64,000 nt of DNA from Bathymodiolus brooksi methanotrophic gill symbiont (GCA_020996635.1 JAJJBE010000091.1:17359-81358); one strand, 5' to 3'; shown: positions 18,229-29,369, counted from the first letter of the stretch. Notes: a model not told the origin generated them from the sequence alone. Translations and numbers: made by a program.

Positions 18229-18800
18229 TCTAGCCTCGCATTAGTTGAAAGATTCCAACCTTCATCAAAATAGGCAATAGGTCGTAATGGAATGGGTAAT
18301 GACTCCTTATCGAACAATACATTTAAATCCACCACCACACATGCTTTTTCAATGTTATGCGGCAAGATAATAGGCCCGTACCTAATAACAGCCAAGTAAT
18401 TAACCGCATCGCTTAAAGATGAAAAACGCCGAAAACTCGCGTCATTCACATTTTGCACTCGAAAGTCATTAAACAGCGTGTTATATCGCAATGAATAACG
18501 ATTAGAATTTGAATAAATAGACTCATTAAAAAAAGCTAAAAAATGAGTGTTAGAAATAGATACGCTGATATCCCAATATAAGACTATGCCACTATGTAAA
18601 GCCTCTCGTGCAGTAGGACTTAAACTAAAACTTAATTCTGCAGAAAGCGAACTATTAATAGCAGCTCTCTCCCAGCGCATATTTTTAACAAACAACCAAT
18701 CAGTAGTCGCATAACTGATGGGTACATAGAAAAAACCCAGCAAAATATATATAGAACTAAGCCTATATGCTCTTTTGCAAACAGGCATAATAAAAGCCAT
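18219..18800 (-). CDS. DUF4390 family exported protein
   Basis: The 193-aa protein starts with a signal peptide (YRLSSIYILLGFFYVPISYA, cleavage likely after ATT or YA). The rest is beta-rich (DWLFVKNMRWERAAINSSLS, GIVLYWDISVSI, RYSLRYNTLFNDFRVQN, WNLSTNARLECE). The pattern and the position between rsmB and ntrY fit DUF4390, a gammaproteobacterial family usually found in this place. Linkage to NtrY suggests a periplasmic role in its signalling, but that is inference. An internal ATG four codons in is an alternative start. It overlaps rsmB by 38 bases. Confidence 0.75.
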   Translation of the reverse strand: MAFIMPVCKRAYRLSSIYILLGFFYVPISYATTDWLFVKNMRWERAAINSSLSAELSFSLSPTAREALHSGIVLYWDISVSISNTHFLAFFNESIYSNSNRYSLRYNTLFNDFRVQNVNDASFRRFSSLSDAVNYLAVIRYGPIILPHNIEKACVVVDLNVLFDKESLPIPLRPIAYFDEGWNLSTNARLECE

Positions 18801-20043
18801 CCATCAATTGATCACCTGTTAAAACTTGCCGACCAAAAGGCCTTTTAATACCCCACTCAGCATCAATTACAATTTCAACTGCATCACTATTATTAGATAA
18901 AAAAGACTCAATTTGACATTCATTTTCATGTTTTAAGATAGAACATGTCGCATAAAGCAGCGTTCCACCAGGCTTTAATAAGCCCCAACTAGCCTGTAAG
19001 ATTTCTTTTTGTAATTGCTGCAGCGGCGCAATATCTTCTGCACGACGTAACAATTTAATATCTGGGTGGCGGCGAATAACGCCAAGCGCAGAACAAGGGG
19101 CATCCAGTAATATACGGTCAAATTGATCACCATCCCACCAAGAATTTGTATCAGCCGCATCAGCAACTAAAACATTGGCTTTAAGGTTAAGTCGGATTAA
19201 ATTTTCTTCTACACGTTGCAAACGTTTAGAATCAATATCAATCGCTAATAAGGAAGACAAATTGGGCTGCACTTCTAATATATGTGCCGTTTTTCCACCA
19301 GGGGCAGCACAAACATCAAGAACACGGGCACCTTTTTGAGCATTAAGTAATTTTGCCGCCAATTGGGCCGCTGAATCTTGTACAGATACCCAACCTTCAG
19401 TAAATTTAGGAAGTTTAGTAACAAGTACAGGCTCAGCTAGTAAAATCCCCTGCGCCAAACAAGGGACAGCAGAAGCGGCAATACCACAGTCGTTTAATAA
19501 GCTTAAGTACTCATTTGCCGTACAAAACTGATTATTAACCCGCAAAACCATTGGAGGTAATTCATTATTAGCAAGTAGGATTGCTTTTGCATCCTCCCCC
19601 CAATTAGACTTGATTGCCTTAATCATCCAGTCTGGGTGCGCATAAGCAACATGCTTATCAGCCATCGTCTCAAGCTCATCTTGCTCACGTAAATATCGAC
19701 GTAAAATAGCATTCAAAAGAGACTTAGCCCACTGCTTTTTTTTCATAACAGCGACCGTTTCAGAAACTGCAGCGTATTGCTTAACACGCATATATTTGAG
19801 TTGAAACAAACCCAGTAGCAACAATGCTTTTACTTGTTTATCTTTAACCGGTTTACTAACTAGCCTGCTTAAAATAAAATCTAGTCGAAAATAATAACGA
19901 ACTGCGCCATAACATAGCGCCTGAATAAACGCCCTATCTTTAAGATCAGTAACTTTAATCCATGCATCGTCAAGTGCGCTGGTTAATGATTTACCTTCTA
20001 ATACTTTAACAATAACATTAGCAGCAATTAAACGTACATTCAC
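18763..20043 (-). CDS. rsmB: 16S rRNA m5C967 methyltransferase RsmB
   Basis: RsmB methylates C967 of 16S rRNA. The 426-aa protein has the NusB-like N-terminal domain (AFIQALCYGAVRYYFRLDFIL) and the SAM-binding motif VLDVCAAPGGKTAHILE. Catalytic cysteines lie in LLDAPCSALGVIRRHPD and LLYATCSILKHENE. It overlaps fmt by 4 bases in the conserved def-fmt-rsmB order. Confidence 0.97.
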   Translation of the reverse strand: MNVRLIAANVIVKVLEGKSLTSALDDAWIKVTDLKDRAFIQALCYGAVRYYFRLDFILSRLVSKPVKDKQVKALLLLGLFQLKYMRVKQYAAVSETVAVMKKKQWAKSLLNAILRRYLREQDELETMADKHVAYAHPDWMIKAIKSNWGEDAKAILLANNELPPMVLRVNNQFCTANEYLSLLNDCGIAASAVPCLAQGILLAEPVLVTKLPKFTEGWVSVQDSAAQLAAKLLNAQKGARVLDVCAAPGGKTAHILEVQPNLSSLLAIDIDSKRLQRVEENLIRLNLKANVLVADAADTNSWWDGDQFDRILLDAPCSALGVIRRHPDIKLLRRAEDIAPLQQLQKEILQASWGLLKPGGTLLYATCSILKHENECQIESFLSNNSDAVEIVIDAEWGIKRPFGRQVLTGDQLMDGFYYACLQKSI

Positions 20044-20975
20044 AAAACATCCTGGGTAAATTGTTTACCAGCCACATCATACGCATTTAAAAATGCTGAG
20101 ACGAGGGTTCTCTTTTTTCCTGGCAATTGAATTTCCAGCAAACGCAACAAGCCCTCACCCGCAATGACATCAATATGATCTGAGTTATTTAAAATTGTGC
20201 CCAATGGTAATTCATAACTCCCTGAAATTGCTTCAGCATTCCAAACTCTGACAACCTTACCGTCTAAATTTGCTTGAGCAACAGGCCATGCATTCAAACC
20301 TCGTACTTTTCGAGCTAGCTCAGTAGCAGTTAATGACCAGTCTAATTGTGACTCACTTTTATCAAGTTTATGCGCATAGGTAACCAAAGATTCATCCTGC
20401 ACCTCATCCTCGACAGTATTATCCATAATTTTATCTAAAACAGTGAGCAAACCTTCAGCTCCCATAGTCATCATACGATCATGAAGATCACTTGCTGTAT
20501 CTGTAGCACTTATAGTACAAATAATCTTATACAGCATATTACCTGCATCAAGTTTCTTTACCACACGCATAATCGTTATACCGGTTTCAGCATCACCTGC
20601 AATAATCGCACGATTTATCGGTGCCGCTCCACGCCAGCGAGGGAGAAGGGAGCCGTGTATATTAATACAACCTAATTTTGGGATTTCTATAACTTCTTGG
20701 CTTAAAATCAAACCATAAGCAACAACGACCATCAAATCTGCTGAAAATGATTGCATTTGTAGCACATCAGAGCTAGATTTTAGATTGTCAGGTTGAAATA
20801 CAGGGATCGCATAACTAAGAGCCAGTTGCTTAACAGGGCCAATTTGTAGTTTTCGCCCTCGACCAGAAGGCCGGTCAGGCTGAGTATAAACAGCAACAAC
20901 TTCATGTTCAGAATCTAGTAATGCTTGCAATGCAGGAACTGCAAACTCAGGCGTGCCGGCAAAAATAATTCTCAT
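20040..20975 (-). CDS. fmt: Methionyl-tRNA formyltransferase
   Basis: Fmt formylates initiator Met-tRNA. The 311-aa protein starts [16 protein letters not shown]. It contains the catalytic segment NIHGSLLPRWRGAAPI and GDAETGITIMRV, followed by a C-terminal OB-fold domain. It overlaps def by one base and rsmB by four. Confidence 0.98.
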   Translation of the reverse strand: MRIIFAGTPEFAVPALQALLDSEHEVVAVYTQPDRPSGRGRKLQIGPVKQLALSYAIPVFQPDNLKSSSDVLQMQSFSADLMVVVAYGLILSQEVIEIPKLGCINIHGSLLPRWRGAAPINRAIIAGDAETGITIMRVVKKLDAGNMLYKIICTISATDTASDLHDRMMTMGAEGLLTVLDKIMDNTVEDEVQDESLVTYAHKLDKSESQLDWSLTATELARKVRGLNAWPVAQANLDGKVVRVWNAEAISGSYELPLGTILNNSDHIDVIAGEGLLRLLEIQLPGKKRTLVSAFLNAYDVAGKQFTQDVL

Positions 20976-21478
20976 TATTTATCTCTTTTTTGAAGTTTAA
21001 GCATTTTTTTCTTAATACGCTGCCGCTTAAGAGGCGACAAATAATCAACAAATAATTTGCCATTCAAATGATCTATTTCATGTTGAATACAAACGGCAAG
21101 TAAACCATCTGCCTCCAATTCAAACAAGATACCTTCTCTATTAGTCGCCTTTACGGTTATTTTTTCAGCACGCTGAATAGGCTCAAATACCCCAGGAACC
21201 GACAAACAACCTTCATCAGACTCTTCCTGCCCAAATTCAGAAACAATTTCTGGGTTAATAAAACATAAGCGTTCATTTTTTTCTTCACTTACATCAATAA
21301 CAATAATTTGCAATTTAACGTTAACTTGAATTGCCGCCAAACCGACTCCATGAGCCTCATACATCGTCTCAAACATATCATCAACAATAGCCTTAATTTT
21401 GCTATCAACATGCAGCACAGGTTTTGCAATATTCCGTAATTGCGGATCTGGAAACTCAAGAACAGGCAATATACTCAC
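20975..21478 (-). CDS. def: Peptide deformylase
   Basis: Def removes the formyl group from nascent proteins, undoing Fmt's step. The product (167 aa) carries all three active-site motifs: [16 protein letters not shown] and the metal-binding QHEIDH. I chose the GTG at 21476-21478 ([11 protein letters not shown]), which matches homologues and has TGGAG 7 bases upstream. An ATG four codons earlier overlaps that ribosome-binding site. Confidence 0.96.
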   Translation of the reverse strand: MSILPVLEFPDPQLRNIAKPVLHVDSKIKAIVDDMFETMYEAHGVGLAAIQVNVKLQIIVIDVSEEKNERLCFINPEIVSEFGQEESDEGCLSVPGVFEPIQRAEKITVKATNREGILFELEADGLLAVCIQHEIDHLNGKLFVDYLSPLKRQRIKKKMLKLQKRDK

Positions 21479-21630
21479 TAAACACTCCATACCAAAAATT
21501 AATCATACAAATTTTCTTTCAAATCGATGCGTAAAGCAACACTGAATAGTATTTTCACATAACTACTTAATATAAAAAATAATTAGTCATTAAATAATGA
21601 AAAATAACGACTAAAACAAAACTACAGGCA

Positions 21631-21660
21631 AAAAAAAACCAGCCGAAGCTGGTTTTTTTT
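21631..21660 (-). terminator. Terminator behind rplQ, end of the ribosomal cluster
   Basis: A perfect 13-base stem (A-tract plus ACCAGC/GCTGGT) with a CGAA tetraloop on the plus strand, and T-runs on both strands. It is 18 bases after the rplQ stop and ends the 31-kb translation/transcription cluster. Confidence 0.92.
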
Positions 21661-21677
21661 GAAAAACATCAGGAAAA

Positions 21678-22058
21678 TTAATCTTCCGACGCTTCTAACT
21701 CTGGTCTATCTACTAACTCAACATAAGCCATAGGCGCTGCATCTCCAGCCCTAAACCCACATTTCATAATACGTAAATAACCACCAGGTCGGCTTTGGTA
21801 ACGAGGACCAAGCACATTAAATAACTTAGTAACTACATCACGATCTCTTAATTTAGCAAACGCTTGACGACGGTTAGCAACCGAATCAGTTTTTGATAAA
21901 GTAATTAATGGCTCAGCAAACGAGCGTAGCTCTTTTGCTTTTGGTAATGTTGTTTTAATTAATTCTTCATTTAATAAAGAAGTAACCATATTGCTAAACA
22001 TAGCTTTTCTATGACTACTATTTCTATTTAATTGTCTTCCAGACTTATGATGTCTCAT
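21678..22058 (-). CDS. rplQ: 50S ribosomal protein L17
   Basis: L17 sits near the peptide exit tunnel. The 126-aa protein begins [20 protein letters not shown] and contains [10 protein letters not shown] and the C-terminal [20 protein letters not shown]. It is the last gene of the alpha operon, 21 bases after rpoA. Confidence 0.98.
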   Translation of the reverse strand: MRHHKSGRQLNRNSSHRKAMFSNMVTSLLNEELIKTTLPKAKELRSFAEPLITLSKTDSVANRRQAFAKLRDRDVVTKLFNVLGPRYQSRPGGYLRIMKCGFRAGDAAPMAYVELVDRPELEASED

Positions 22059-22079
22059 TCTAATAAACCTTGTAAAAAA

Positions 22080-23087
22080 TTATAAAATCGCTTGAGATTG
22101 TTCAACTAAATTTTCTGGCGGCCAATTTTCAAGGCGCATCCCTAAAGAAAGCCCTTTAACAGCCAATACATCTTTAATCTCAGTCAGCGATTTTCTGCCT
22201 AAGTTAGGTGTTTTTAATAATTCAAACTCAGTACGTTGAATAAGATCACCAATATAGTATATGTTTTCGGCTTTTAAGCAATTAGCAGACCTAACAGTAA
22301 GCTCTAGATCATCAACAGGGCACAGTAAATTAGGATCAATTTGCTCTGCTGGCTCAATAACTTCTTCAGCCACTTGCTCATTAACTTTTTCAAAATCAAC
22401 AAATACAGAAAGTTGATCATGTAAAATTGTTGCTGCAAGTTTAATTGTAGACTCAGGGTCAACTGTACCGTTAGTTTCAAGCTCTATAACTAATTTATCT
22501 AAATTAGTTCGTTGCTCTACGCGAGTAGAATCGACACTATAAGCAACTTTTGTAACAGGAGTATATGAAGCATCAACCTGTAAAGCACCAACAACACCGA
22601 AACCTAAACCTTCAGTTCTAACATTCGAAGGCTCGTAACCACGACCCTTTTGAATGTGAATCTTCATGTTTAGTTCACCTTCCTCAGTTAAATTAGCAAT
22701 AACTAAGTCTGGGTTAACTATTTCAACATCATGCGGCAGCTGTATATCAGCAGCAGTTACTTCACCTGCTCCACTTTTATTTAATGTTAATGTTATTTCA
22801 TTTCCAGAGTGCAGGATAACCGCTAACTTTTTCAAATTAAGCAAGATATCAATCACATCTTCCTGAACACCATCAATAACTGAGTACTCATGCTCAGCTT
22901 TTTCAAGCTCAACACTAACAACAGCACATCCAGGAATAGAAGATAAAAGCACTCTTCTTAAAGCATTACCAAGTGAGTGTCCATAACCCCTTTCCAAAGG
23001 CTCAATAACGATCCTTGAATGATTAATTGACTTACTAACAACTTCAACAAGCTGAGGTTTTAATAAACCAGTAACAGCACTATGCAT
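22080..23087 (-). CDS. rpoA: RNA polymerase alpha subunit
   Basis: The 335-aa protein has the assembly domain ([20 protein letters not shown] near residue 26, [13 protein letters not shown]) and a C-terminal domain that contacts UP elements and activators ([16 protein letters not shown], then [16 protein letters not shown]). It lies in rpsM-rpsK-rpsD-rpoA-rplQ, the standard alpha operon. Confidence 0.99.
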   Translation of the reverse strand: MHSAVTGLLKPQLVEVVSKSINHSRIVIEPLERGYGHSLGNALRRVLLSSIPGCAVVSVELEKAEHEYSVIDGVQEDVIDILLNLKKLAVILHSGNEITLTLNKSGAGEVTAADIQLPHDVEIVNPDLVIANLTEEGELNMKIHIQKGRGYEPSNVRTEGLGFGVVGALQVDASYTPVTKVAYSVDSTRVEQRTNLDKLVIELETNGTVDPESTIKLAATILHDQLSVFVDFEKVNEQVAEEVIEPAEQIDPNLLCPVDDLELTVRSANCLKAENIYYIGDLIQRTEFELLKTPNLGRKSLTEIKDVLAVKGLSLGMRLENWPPENLVEQSQAIL

Positions 23088-23105
23088 TTAAAACCTCAAA
23101 ATCTA

Positions 23106-23726
23106 TTATTTAGAATACAGTTCAACAACTAACTGCTCATTGATATCAGAACCTAAATCTACACGATCCGGTAAAGAATTAAACAAACCAATTAAGTCTT
23201 TTGAACTTACTTCAACCCAATTTGGGAAACCATACTGTTCTGTAACAGTTAATGAATCAACAATACGAGCTTGCTTCTTAGACTTTTCTCTAATAGAAAC
23301 CTTATCCCCAACAGAAATTTTAGCTGAAGGAATATTTAGAATAGAATCATTGACTAAGATAGCTTTATGACTAACTAACTGTCTTGCTTCAGCACGAGTT
23401 GAAGCAAACCCCATTCTATAAACAACATTATCTAAACGAGATTCTAACAAGTTCAATAAATTCAAACCTGTAGCGCCTTTTTGAAGATCAGCAGCTTTAT
23501 AGTAATTTCTAAATTGCTTTTCTAATACGCCGTAAATACGCTTAATACGTTGCTTAGCTCTTAATTGGTTTGCATAGTTAGAGTTACGTGCACGTTTAGT
23601 TCCATGTTGACCTGGACGTTGCTCTAAATTACATTTGCCTTCTAAAGATTTTCCTCTGCTCTTTAAAAAAAGATCAGTACCTTCACGACGACTTAATTTA
23701 CAAGTTGGGCCTAAATATCTAGCCAT
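23106..23726 (-). CDS. rpsD: 30S ribosomal protein S4
   Basis: S4 starts 16S 5'-domain assembly and, in E. coli, represses the alpha operon. The 206-aa protein has [20 protein letters not shown], the S4 RNA-binding domain ([19 protein letters not shown]) and a C-terminal region rich in basic residues. Only isolated cysteines are present (residues 9 and 32), so it is the zinc-free form. Confidence 0.98.
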   Translation of the reverse strand: MARYLGPTCKLSRREGTDLFLKSRGKSLEGKCNLEQRPGQHGTKRARNSNYANQLRAKQRIKRIYGVLEKQFRNYYKAADLQKGATGLNLLNLLESRLDNVVYRMGFASTRAEARQLVSHKAILVNDSILNIPSAKISVGDKVSIREKSKKQARIVDSLTVTEQYGFPNWVEVSSKDLIGLFNSLPDRVDLGSDINEQLVVELYSK

Positions 23727-23735
23727 TTTATACTC

Positions 23736-24122
23736 CTATACCCTACGTTTTTTAGGTGGACGACAACCATTATGAGGAATAGGCGTTACATCAACGATGT
23801 TACCAATTTTAAACCCTAAGTTGTTAAATGATCTAACCGCTGACTCACGACCAGGACCAGGGCCTTTGATCATAACGTCTAGGTTTTTCATTCCAAATTC
23901 TTGAGCGGCCTTACCTGCTTTTTCAGCAGCAACCTGTGCAGCAAAAGGAGTACTTTTTCTAGACCCTCTAAAACCAGACCCACCAGATGTTGCCCAAGAC
24001 AACGCATTCCCTTTGCGATCGGTTATAGTAACGATTGTATTATTAAAGGTTGCATGTATATGCGCGATGCCATCAGCAACTTCTTTTTTTATTTTTTTCT
24101 TTGTGCGATTTGAACTAGCCAT
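23736..24122 (-). CDS. rpsK: 30S ribosomal protein S11
   Basis: S11 forms part of the 30S platform next to the Shine-Dalgarno duplex. The 128-aa protein has [20 protein letters not shown], the family hallmark, and [17 protein letters not shown], ending [13 protein letters not shown]. It lies between rpsM and rpsD. Confidence 0.98.
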   Translation of the reverse strand: MASSNRTKKKIKKEVADGIAHIHATFNNTIVTITDRKGNALSWATSGGSGFRGSRKSTPFAAQVAAEKAGKAAQEFGMKNLDVMIKGPGPGRESAVRSFNNLGFKIGNIVDVTPIPHNGCRPPKKRRV

Positions 24123-24136
24123 TTTTTAACCTTAAT

Positions 24137-24493
24137 CTATTTTCTAATAGGCTTACGTGGGCCTTTTCTAGTACGAGCGTTAGTTCTCGTTCTTTGACCA
24201 CGCAATGGTAGTCCACGTCTATGACGAATACCACGATAGCAACCAAGATCCATCAAACGTTTAATGTTCATTGACACTTCACGTCGTAAATCACCCTCAA
24301 CTACAAATTTAGAAATTACATCACGAATTGCATTTAATTGCTCTTCGCTTAATTCTTTAATTTTAATTGTCCGTTCGATACCAACTTCTTTACAGATATT
24401 AATTGCAGTTGGCTTACCAATCCCATAAACAGCAGTTAAAGCGATTTCTGCATGTTTATGATCAGGTACATTAATTCCGGCAATTCTTGCCAT
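24137..24493 (-). CDS. rpsM: 30S ribosomal protein S13
   Basis: S13 contacts the P-site tRNA and the 50S subunit. The 118-aa protein begins [20 protein letters not shown] and has [20 protein letters not shown] near the C-terminus. It is the first gene of the alpha operon and lies 78 bases after rpmJ, a gap that holds a hairpin. Confidence 0.98.
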   Translation of the reverse strand: MARIAGINVPDHKHAEIALTAVYGIGKPTAINICKEVGIERTIKIKELSEEQLNAIRDVISKFVVEGDLRREVSMNIKRLMDLGCYRGIRHRRGLPLRGQRTRTNARTRKGPRKPIRK

Positions 24494-24522
24494 CTAGATA
24501 CTCCTAAATACAATACTTCAAA

Positions 24523-24551
24523 GTTAAGAGATCAATTATAACACTCTTAAC
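24523..24551 (-). promoter_or_regulatory. Hairpin in the rpsM leader, candidate alpha-operon (S4) control site
   Basis: A perfect 8-base stem (GTTAAGAG/CTCTTAAC) with a 13-base loop lies between rpmJ and rpsM. There is no T-run, so it does not look like a terminator. E. coli has the S4 translational operator at this position; I could not confirm the pseudoknot, so the identity is positional. Confidence 0.4.
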
Positions 24552-24571
24552 CTATAAAGCAATAAAAAAAC

Positions 24572-24685
24572 TTAACCCTGGCGTTGTTTATGACGCCCAT
24601 CTTTACATATAACTCTTAATACACCCGAACGCTTAACAACTTTGCAATTCCGACATATTTTCTTTACAGAAGCTCGTACTTTCAC
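24572..24685 (-). CDS. rpmJ: 50S ribosomal protein L36 (GTG start)
   Basis: A 37-aa protein, [15 protein letters not shown] followed by a basic segment ending GRHKQRQG. It is the zinc-binding C+ form (C11, C14, C27, H32). The start is GTG at 24683-24685 with AGGGG upstream; it is easy to miss because it is short and lacks ATG. It lies between secY and rpsM as in E. coli. Confidence 0.95.
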   Translation of the reverse strand: MKVRASVKKICRNCKVVKRSGVLRVICKDGRHKQRQG

Positions 24686-24705
24686 AGCTCACCCCTTTTA
24701 ATAAA

Positions 24706-26028
24706 TTATTTTTTTAAATTTGCTTTGTTCATTAGACCATCATACTGATTAGACATTAGATGAGTTTGAACTTGAGAAACAAAGTCCATAACAACTACGA
24801 CAATAATCAATAACGAAGTACCACCAAAATAAAATGGCACATTCCAATAAACAATCAAAAACTCTGGCAACAAACAAACAGCCGTAATATAGAAAGCCCC
24901 AATTAAAGTCAATCGAGTCATAACTTTATCTATATAAGCTGAAGTCTGCTCTCCAGGACGTATACCTGGCAAAAAAGCACCAGATTTCTTTAAATTATCT
25001 GCCGTTTCTTTTGAATTAAAGACTAATGCAGTATAAAAAAAGCAGAAAAATATAATTGCAACGGTATACAGCATGACATACAAAGGCTCACCAGGAGATA
25101 TTGCAGTTGCAATATCTTGAAGCCAAGCAAAACCCTCAGCCTTACCAAACCAGCCAGCTATAGTAGCAGGAAACAGAATAATACTAGAAGCAAAAATTGG
25201 AGGAATAACTCCTGCCATGTTTAGCTTCAAAGGCAAAAAACTACTTTGCCCAGCATACATTCTTTTACCTTGTTGACGCTTAGGGTAGTTAATAACAATT
25301 CTACGCTGCCCTCTTTCAACAAATACCACTAAAGCCGTTACAGCCATACTTAATAAGAATAAAAGAATTATAAAAACCCCATTTAACTCACCAGTTCTAG
25401 CCAACTTTAAAGTACCACCAATGGCAGAAGGCAATCCAGCAACGATACCAGCAAAAATAATTAGAGAAATACCATTACCAAGGCCTCGCTCGGTAATTTG
25501 CTCTCCTAACCACATCAGAAAGATTGTCCCTGTTACTAATGTAATCGCAGTAATTGTAACAAATTGCATTCCTGGATTAATAACAACCGATAAACCACCT
25601 GCAGTTTGATTTTGCAAGGCAACTGAAACACCAATAGCTTGAAAAGTTGCTAATACAACTGTTCCATAACGCGTGTACTGAGAAATTTTACGCCTTCCAG
25701 ACTCACCCTCTTTCTTTACTTGCTCCAAAGCAGGAATAACAATTGTCATTAACTGCATAATAATTGAAGCTGAAATATAAGGCATGATACCTAAAGCAAA
25801 TAAACTCAAACGCTTTAATGCTCCACCAGAGAACATATTAAACATATCAAGAATAGAACCTTCTTGCTGCTTAAACATTAAAGCTAAAGCTTCAGGATCT
25901 ATTCCTGGTACCGGTATATGAGCACCAGCCCTGTAAACAAAAAAAGCACCCAGAACAAATAATAATCTAGAACGTAATTCAGAAAATTTACCTACCTCAC
26001 CGCTCATTTGTGCGCTTGATCTACTCAC
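24706..26028 (-). CDS. secY: Preprotein translocase subunit SecY
   Basis: SecY forms the protein-conducting channel of the inner membrane. The 440-aa protein has ten hydrophobic segments. Recognisable parts are [16 protein letters not shown] (TM1 and plug), [30 protein letters not shown], and [20 protein letters not shown] in the cytosolic loop before the last TMs. It is the penultimate spc-operon gene, 3 bases after rplO. Confidence 0.99.
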   Translation of the reverse strand: MSRSSAQMSGEVGKFSELRSRLLFVLGAFFVYRAGAHIPVPGIDPEALALMFKQQEGSILDMFNMFSGGALKRLSLFALGIMPYISASIIMQLMTIVIPALEQVKKEGESGRRKISQYTRYGTVVLATFQAIGVSVALQNQTAGGLSVVINPGMQFVTITAITLVTGTIFLMWLGEQITERGLGNGISLIIFAGIVAGLPSAIGGTLKLARTGELNGVFIILLFLLSMAVTALVVFVERGQRRIVINYPKRQQGKRMYAGQSSFLPLKLNMAGVIPPIFASSIILFPATIAGWFGKAEGFAWLQDIATAISPGEPLYVMLYTVAIIFFCFFYTALVFNSKETADNLKKSGAFLPGIRPGEQTSAYIDKVMTRLTLIGAFYITAVCLLPEFLIVYWNVPFYFGGTSLLIIVVVVMDFVSQVQTHLMSNQYDGLMNKANLKK

Positions 26029-26031
26029 TGT

Positions 26032-26466
26032 TTATTCCTCTATTTTTCCACCAGCAGATTCAATACTTGCTTTTGCACCAACTGTCGTCTTTAAACCTTT
26101 TAAAGTAACAGCAGTTGCAATTTCACCAGATTGAATAACTTTAGCGACTTTTGTAAAAGCAGGTACGATGTTAGCCTTGATTAAATCATCAAGAGTAACA
26201 ACATCTAAACCCAACCCAGCAATTTCACTTAATCTTACTTGTGAAGTGTACTTAGATTTTCTTGAAGTAAAACCTACTTTAGGCAATCGTTTTTGTAAAG
26301 GCATCTGTCCGCCTTCAAAACCAACTTTGTGAAAACCACCACTACGTGATTTTTGCCCTTTATGACCACGGCCACAAGTTTTACCAAGAGTAGACCCAAT
26401 ACCTCTACCTACTCTTTTAGCATTTTTTCTTGATCCCGCAGCAGGTTTAATAGTATTTAAATACAT
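26032..26466 (-). CDS. rplO: 50S ribosomal protein L15
   Basis: L15 is a late 50S assembly protein. The 144-aa product has the Gly/Arg-rich N-terminus ([33 protein letters not shown]) and [15 protein letters not shown]. It overlaps rpmD by one base and precedes secY. Confidence 0.98.
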   Translation of the reverse strand: MYLNTIKPAAGSRKNAKRVGRGIGSTLGKTCGRGHKGQKSRSGGFHKVGFEGGQMPLQKRLPKVGFTSRKSKYTSQVRLSEIAGLGLDVVTLDDLIKANIVPAFTKVAKVIQSGEIATAVTLKGLKTTVGAKASIESAGGKIEE

Positions 26467-26651
26467 TATATTTCCTCTACTTCCAGCATATAAGAGATTT
26501 TATTAATCATCCCTCTATTTTCTACTGTATCAATTACTTCAACAGTATGATTGATCTTTCTTAAACCTAAACCATGTAAACATGCTTTGTGTTTTTTCAA
26601 ACGACCAATACTACTTTTGACCATTTTTACACGAATTTTTTTATCTGCCAT
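26466..26651 (-). CDS. rpmD: 50S ribosomal protein L30
   Basis: A 61-aa protein with [20 protein letters not shown] and [12 protein letters not shown], the usual bacterial short form of L30. It lies 5 bases after rpsE and overlaps rplO by one base. Confidence 0.97.
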   Translation of the reverse strand: MADKKIRVKMVKSSIGRLKKHKACLHGLGLRKINHTVEVIDTVENRGMINKISYMLEVEEI

Positions 26652-26656
26652 ATCAA

Positions 26657-27163
26657 TTATCCTGTAATTTCTTCAACAGATAATCCACGCTTAGCAGCAA
26701 TTTGCTCAGCATTATTCATGTTAGCTAGACCATCAATTGTTGCTCTAACTACATTAATTGGATTATTTGTACCGATACATTTAGCTAATACATTATGAAC
26801 GCCAACCGCTTCAAATACTGCACGCATAGGACCACCGGCAATAATACCAGTACCATCTGTAGCAGGCTGCATAAATACTTTAGCAGCACCAAGCTCAGAC
26901 ATAATTGAATACTGTAAAGTTCCACTTTTCAGCACAACTTTATGCATATTTTTTCTAGCTTGCTCTAATGATTTTTGGATCGCAATAGGCACTTCTTTCG
27001 CCTTACTTACGCCATACCCAACATTTCCTTCACCATCTCCAACGACAGTAAGTGCAGTAAAACCAAAAACTCTACCGCCTTTTACAACTTTTGCGACCCT
27101 ACGAACAGATACTAATTTCTCTTGTAATCCGTCTGCATTCGCTTGCTGAGGTGCATGTGCCAT
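26657..27163 (-). CDS. rpsE: 30S ribosomal protein S5
   Basis: S5 works in decoding fidelity and mRNA unwinding. The 168-aa protein has the double-stranded RNA-binding domain ([40 protein letters not shown]) and the C-terminal [20 protein letters not shown]. Confidence 0.98.
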   Translation of the reverse strand: MAHAPQQANADGLQEKLVSVRRVAKVVKGGRVFGFTALTVVGDGEGNVGYGVSKAKEVPIAIQKSLEQARKNMHKVVLKSGTLQYSIMSELGAAKVFMQPATDGTGIIAGGPMRAVFEAVGVHNVLAKCIGTNNPINVVRATIDGLANMNNAEQIAAKRGLSVEEITG

Positions 27164-27172
27164 ATATTTCCC

Positions 27173-27526
27173 CTAGAACTTCAAGCCAGCTTCGCGTGCA
27201 GCATCTGCCAACGCTTTAACACGACCGTGATATTTAAAACCAGAACGATCAAAAGTAACTTCAGTAATACCAGCAGCAATTGCTTTATCTGCTATCATTT
27301 TACCGACAATTACAGCCGACTCAACATTCCCAGTGCTTTTCACTGCTGATTTAATTTCAGCAAGATTTGTTGATGCACTAGCGACTGTTACAGTTCCATT
27401 TTCCGAAATAACTTGTGCATAAATATGTTTAGCTGTTCTATGAACAGATAAACGATTATTTCCAAGTTTTTTGATGTTTGATCTAAGCTTTAAAGCTCTT
27501 CTCAATCGAGATGCTTTTTTATTCAT
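27173..27526 (-). CDS. rplR: 50S ribosomal protein L18
   Basis: L18 binds 5S rRNA together with L5 and L25. The 117-aa protein has [29 protein letters not shown] and [20 protein letters not shown]. It lies between rplF and rpsE. Confidence 0.98.
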   Translation of the reverse strand: MNKKASRLRRALKLRSNIKKLGNNRLSVHRTAKHIYAQVISENGTVTVASASTNLAEIKSAVKSTGNVESAVIVGKMIADKAIAAGITEVTFDRSGFKYHGRVKALADAAREAGLKF

Positions 27527-27535
27527 TTTATTAGC

Positions 27536-28069
27536 CTATTTTTTCTTAGCGTCTTTTCTTACGATATGCTCATCTGCATATTTCACACCTTTACCTTTAT
27601 AAGGCTCTGGTGGTCTATATGCTCTAATCTCAGCAGATACCGCTCCAACTTGTTGCTTATCAATCCCCTTTACAACGAGCTCAGTCTGACTAGTTGCTTC
27701 GACTGTAATCCCTTCAGGAACTGTAAAATCAACAGGATGAGAGAAACCAAGATTTAAACTAAGTATCTTTCCTTTTACCTGCGCTCTATAACCAACGCCA
27801 ACCAAAGTAAGTTTTTTCTCAAAACCTTCAGTCACACCACGAACCATATTAGCGACATTTGCGCGAGTAGTTCCTGCTAATGCAGTTGCTTTTTTATTGT
27901 TTTGATCCCACTTAACAGTAAAAACTGAATCTGTTAAATCTACTGTTACAGCAGAATTTAAATTCAAATTTAACTGACCTTTAGGGCCTTTCACAGAGAC
28001 AGAAGATCCATCTACCTTAAGTTCAACACCTGCAGGTAAAGTGATAGGTTTTTTTGCGATTCTAGACAT
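27536..28069 (-). CDS. rplF: 50S ribosomal protein L6
   Basis: L6 lies near the factor-binding centre. The 177-aa protein has two similar domains, with [12 protein letters not shown] in the first and [20 protein letters not shown] at the junction. The C-terminal signature is [19 protein letters not shown]. Confidence 0.98.
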   Translation of the reverse strand: MSRIAKKPITLPAGVELKVDGSSVSVKGPKGQLNLNLNSAVTVDLTDSVFTVKWDQNNKKATALAGTTRANVANMVRGVTEGFEKKLTLVGVGYRAQVKGKILSLNLGFSHPVDFTVPEGITVEATSQTELVVKGIDKQQVGAVSAEIRAYRPPEPYKGKGVKYADEHIVRKDAKKK

Positions 28070-28084
28070 AAATTCCCCCTACCC

Positions 28085-28480
28085 TTAACAAACAGTACAA
28101 ATAACTTCACCACCATGACCAATCGCACGAGCTGCACGATCCGTCATAACACCTTTAGATGTAGAAACTATAGCTACACCTAAACCGCCTAATACCTTAG
28201 GTAGTTCATCTTTTGATTTATAGATACGTAAACCTGGCTTACTGATACGTTTAACTTTATCAATAACGGGCTTACCATTGTAATATTTCAACTCAATAGA
28301 CATAGATACGTGTGCACCATTTGCCTCAGTTGAATAATCAGTAATATAACCTTCTTTTTTCAAAACTTGAGCTATTGCTACTTTAAGTTTTGAAGATGGC
28401 ATATTTACGTTAATTTTTCCTGCAGATTGACCATTTCTTATGCGAGTTAGCATATCTGCAATTGGATCTGTCATGCTCAT
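28085..28480 (-). CDS. rpsH: 30S ribosomal protein S8
   Basis: S8 binds the 16S central domain and represses the spc operon in E. coli. The 131-aa protein has [18 protein letters not shown], and [20 protein letters not shown] leading to [20 protein letters not shown] and the end GGEVICTVC. Confidence 0.98.
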   Translation of the reverse strand: MSMTDPIADMLTRIRNGQSAGKINVNMPSSKLKVAIAQVLKKEGYITDYSTEANGAHVSMSIELKYYNGKPVIDKVKRISKPGLRIYKSKDELPKVLGGLGVAIVSTSKGVMTDRAARAIGHGGEVICTVC

Positions 28481-28510
28481 ATTATTTTCTCCAAATATCC
28501 GATTTGCCGA

Positions 28511-28816
28511 TTACCAACTAGCTTTTGTTAAGCCAGGTACATCGCCACGCATCGTAGCTTCCCTTAGTTTATTTCTACTTAAACCAAATTTACGATAAAA
28601 ACCATGAGGACGGCCTGTAATGTTACATCTATTACGCTGTCTAACCGGACTCGAATCTCTAGGTAATTTTTGTAAAGCTAGGTGCGCTTCATCTTTTTCT
28701 TGGAATGAAGCATTAGGATCTCTAATAATTCCTTTTAAAGAAACTCTTTTTGCTTCGTATTTTTTTACTAATTTAGCACGCTTAGTTTCACGAGCTATCA
28801 TTGATTTTTTAGCCAT
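28511..28816 (-). CDS. rpsN: 30S ribosomal protein S14 (long, zinc-free form)
   Basis: The 101-aa protein has [40 protein letters not shown] and [16 protein letters not shown]. Only one cysteine remains of the zinc motif, so it is the C- form common in gammaproteobacteria. It lies between rplE and rpsH. Confidence 0.98.
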   Translation of the reverse strand: MAKKSMIARETKRAKLVKKYEAKRVSLKGIIRDPNASFQEKDEAHLALQKLPRDSSPVRQRNRCNITGRPHGFYRKFGLSRNKLREATMRGDVPGLTKASW

Positions 28817-28821
28817 ATCGA

Positions 28822-29361
28822 TTAACTCTTGAATGGAAATTTAAACAACTTCAATAATGCTAAACCTTCTGCATTATTACTTGCTGTCGTTGTGATACAA
28901 ATATCAAGTCCTCGAAGAGTATCAATTTTATCATAATCGATCTCTGGAAAAATGATTTGCTCTGTAACACCCATAGTATAGTTACCACGACCGTCAAAAC
29001 TTTTAGGGTTAGACCCTCTAAAGTCACGAATTCGTGGAATAGAAATACTAATTAAACGATCAAGAAATTCGTACATTCTTTCGTCTCTTAGGGTTACTTT
29101 ACAACCAATCGGCATATCATCACGAATTTTAAATCCAGCAATAGATTTACGTGATAATGTCACAACTGGTTTTTGACCACTTATTTTTTCCATATCGCTT
29201 AGTGCAAATTGAACTATTTTCTTATCTGCAACAGCTTCACCTAAACCCATGTTTAGAGTGATTTTAGTAATTTTTGGAGCTTGCATTACTGATGTGTAAC
29301 CAAATTCTTTCACCAATGCAGGCACTATTCTTTCTTTATAATCTGTTTTCAATCTAGCCAT
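28822..29361 (-). CDS. rplE: 50S ribosomal protein L5
   Basis: L5 anchors 5S rRNA and contacts the P-site tRNA. The 179-aa protein has [36 protein letters not shown] and [20 protein letters not shown]. It follows rplX by 8 bases. Confidence 0.98.
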   Translation of the reverse strand: MARLKTDYKERIVPALVKEFGYTSVMQAPKITKITLNMGLGEAVADKKIVQFALSDMEKISGQKPVVTLSRKSIAGFKIRDDMPIGCKVTLRDERMYEFLDRLISISIPRIRDFRGSNPKSFDGRGNYTMGVTEQIIFPEIDYDKIDTLRGLDICITTTASNNAEGLALLKLFKFPFKS

Positions 29362-29369
29362 GATTATAC

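Noticed and set aside
23901..24113. Short plus-strand frame with several cysteines antisense to rpsK
   Set aside because: The cysteines come from reverse-complemented Gly/Ala codons of S11; no spacing typical of a metal site.
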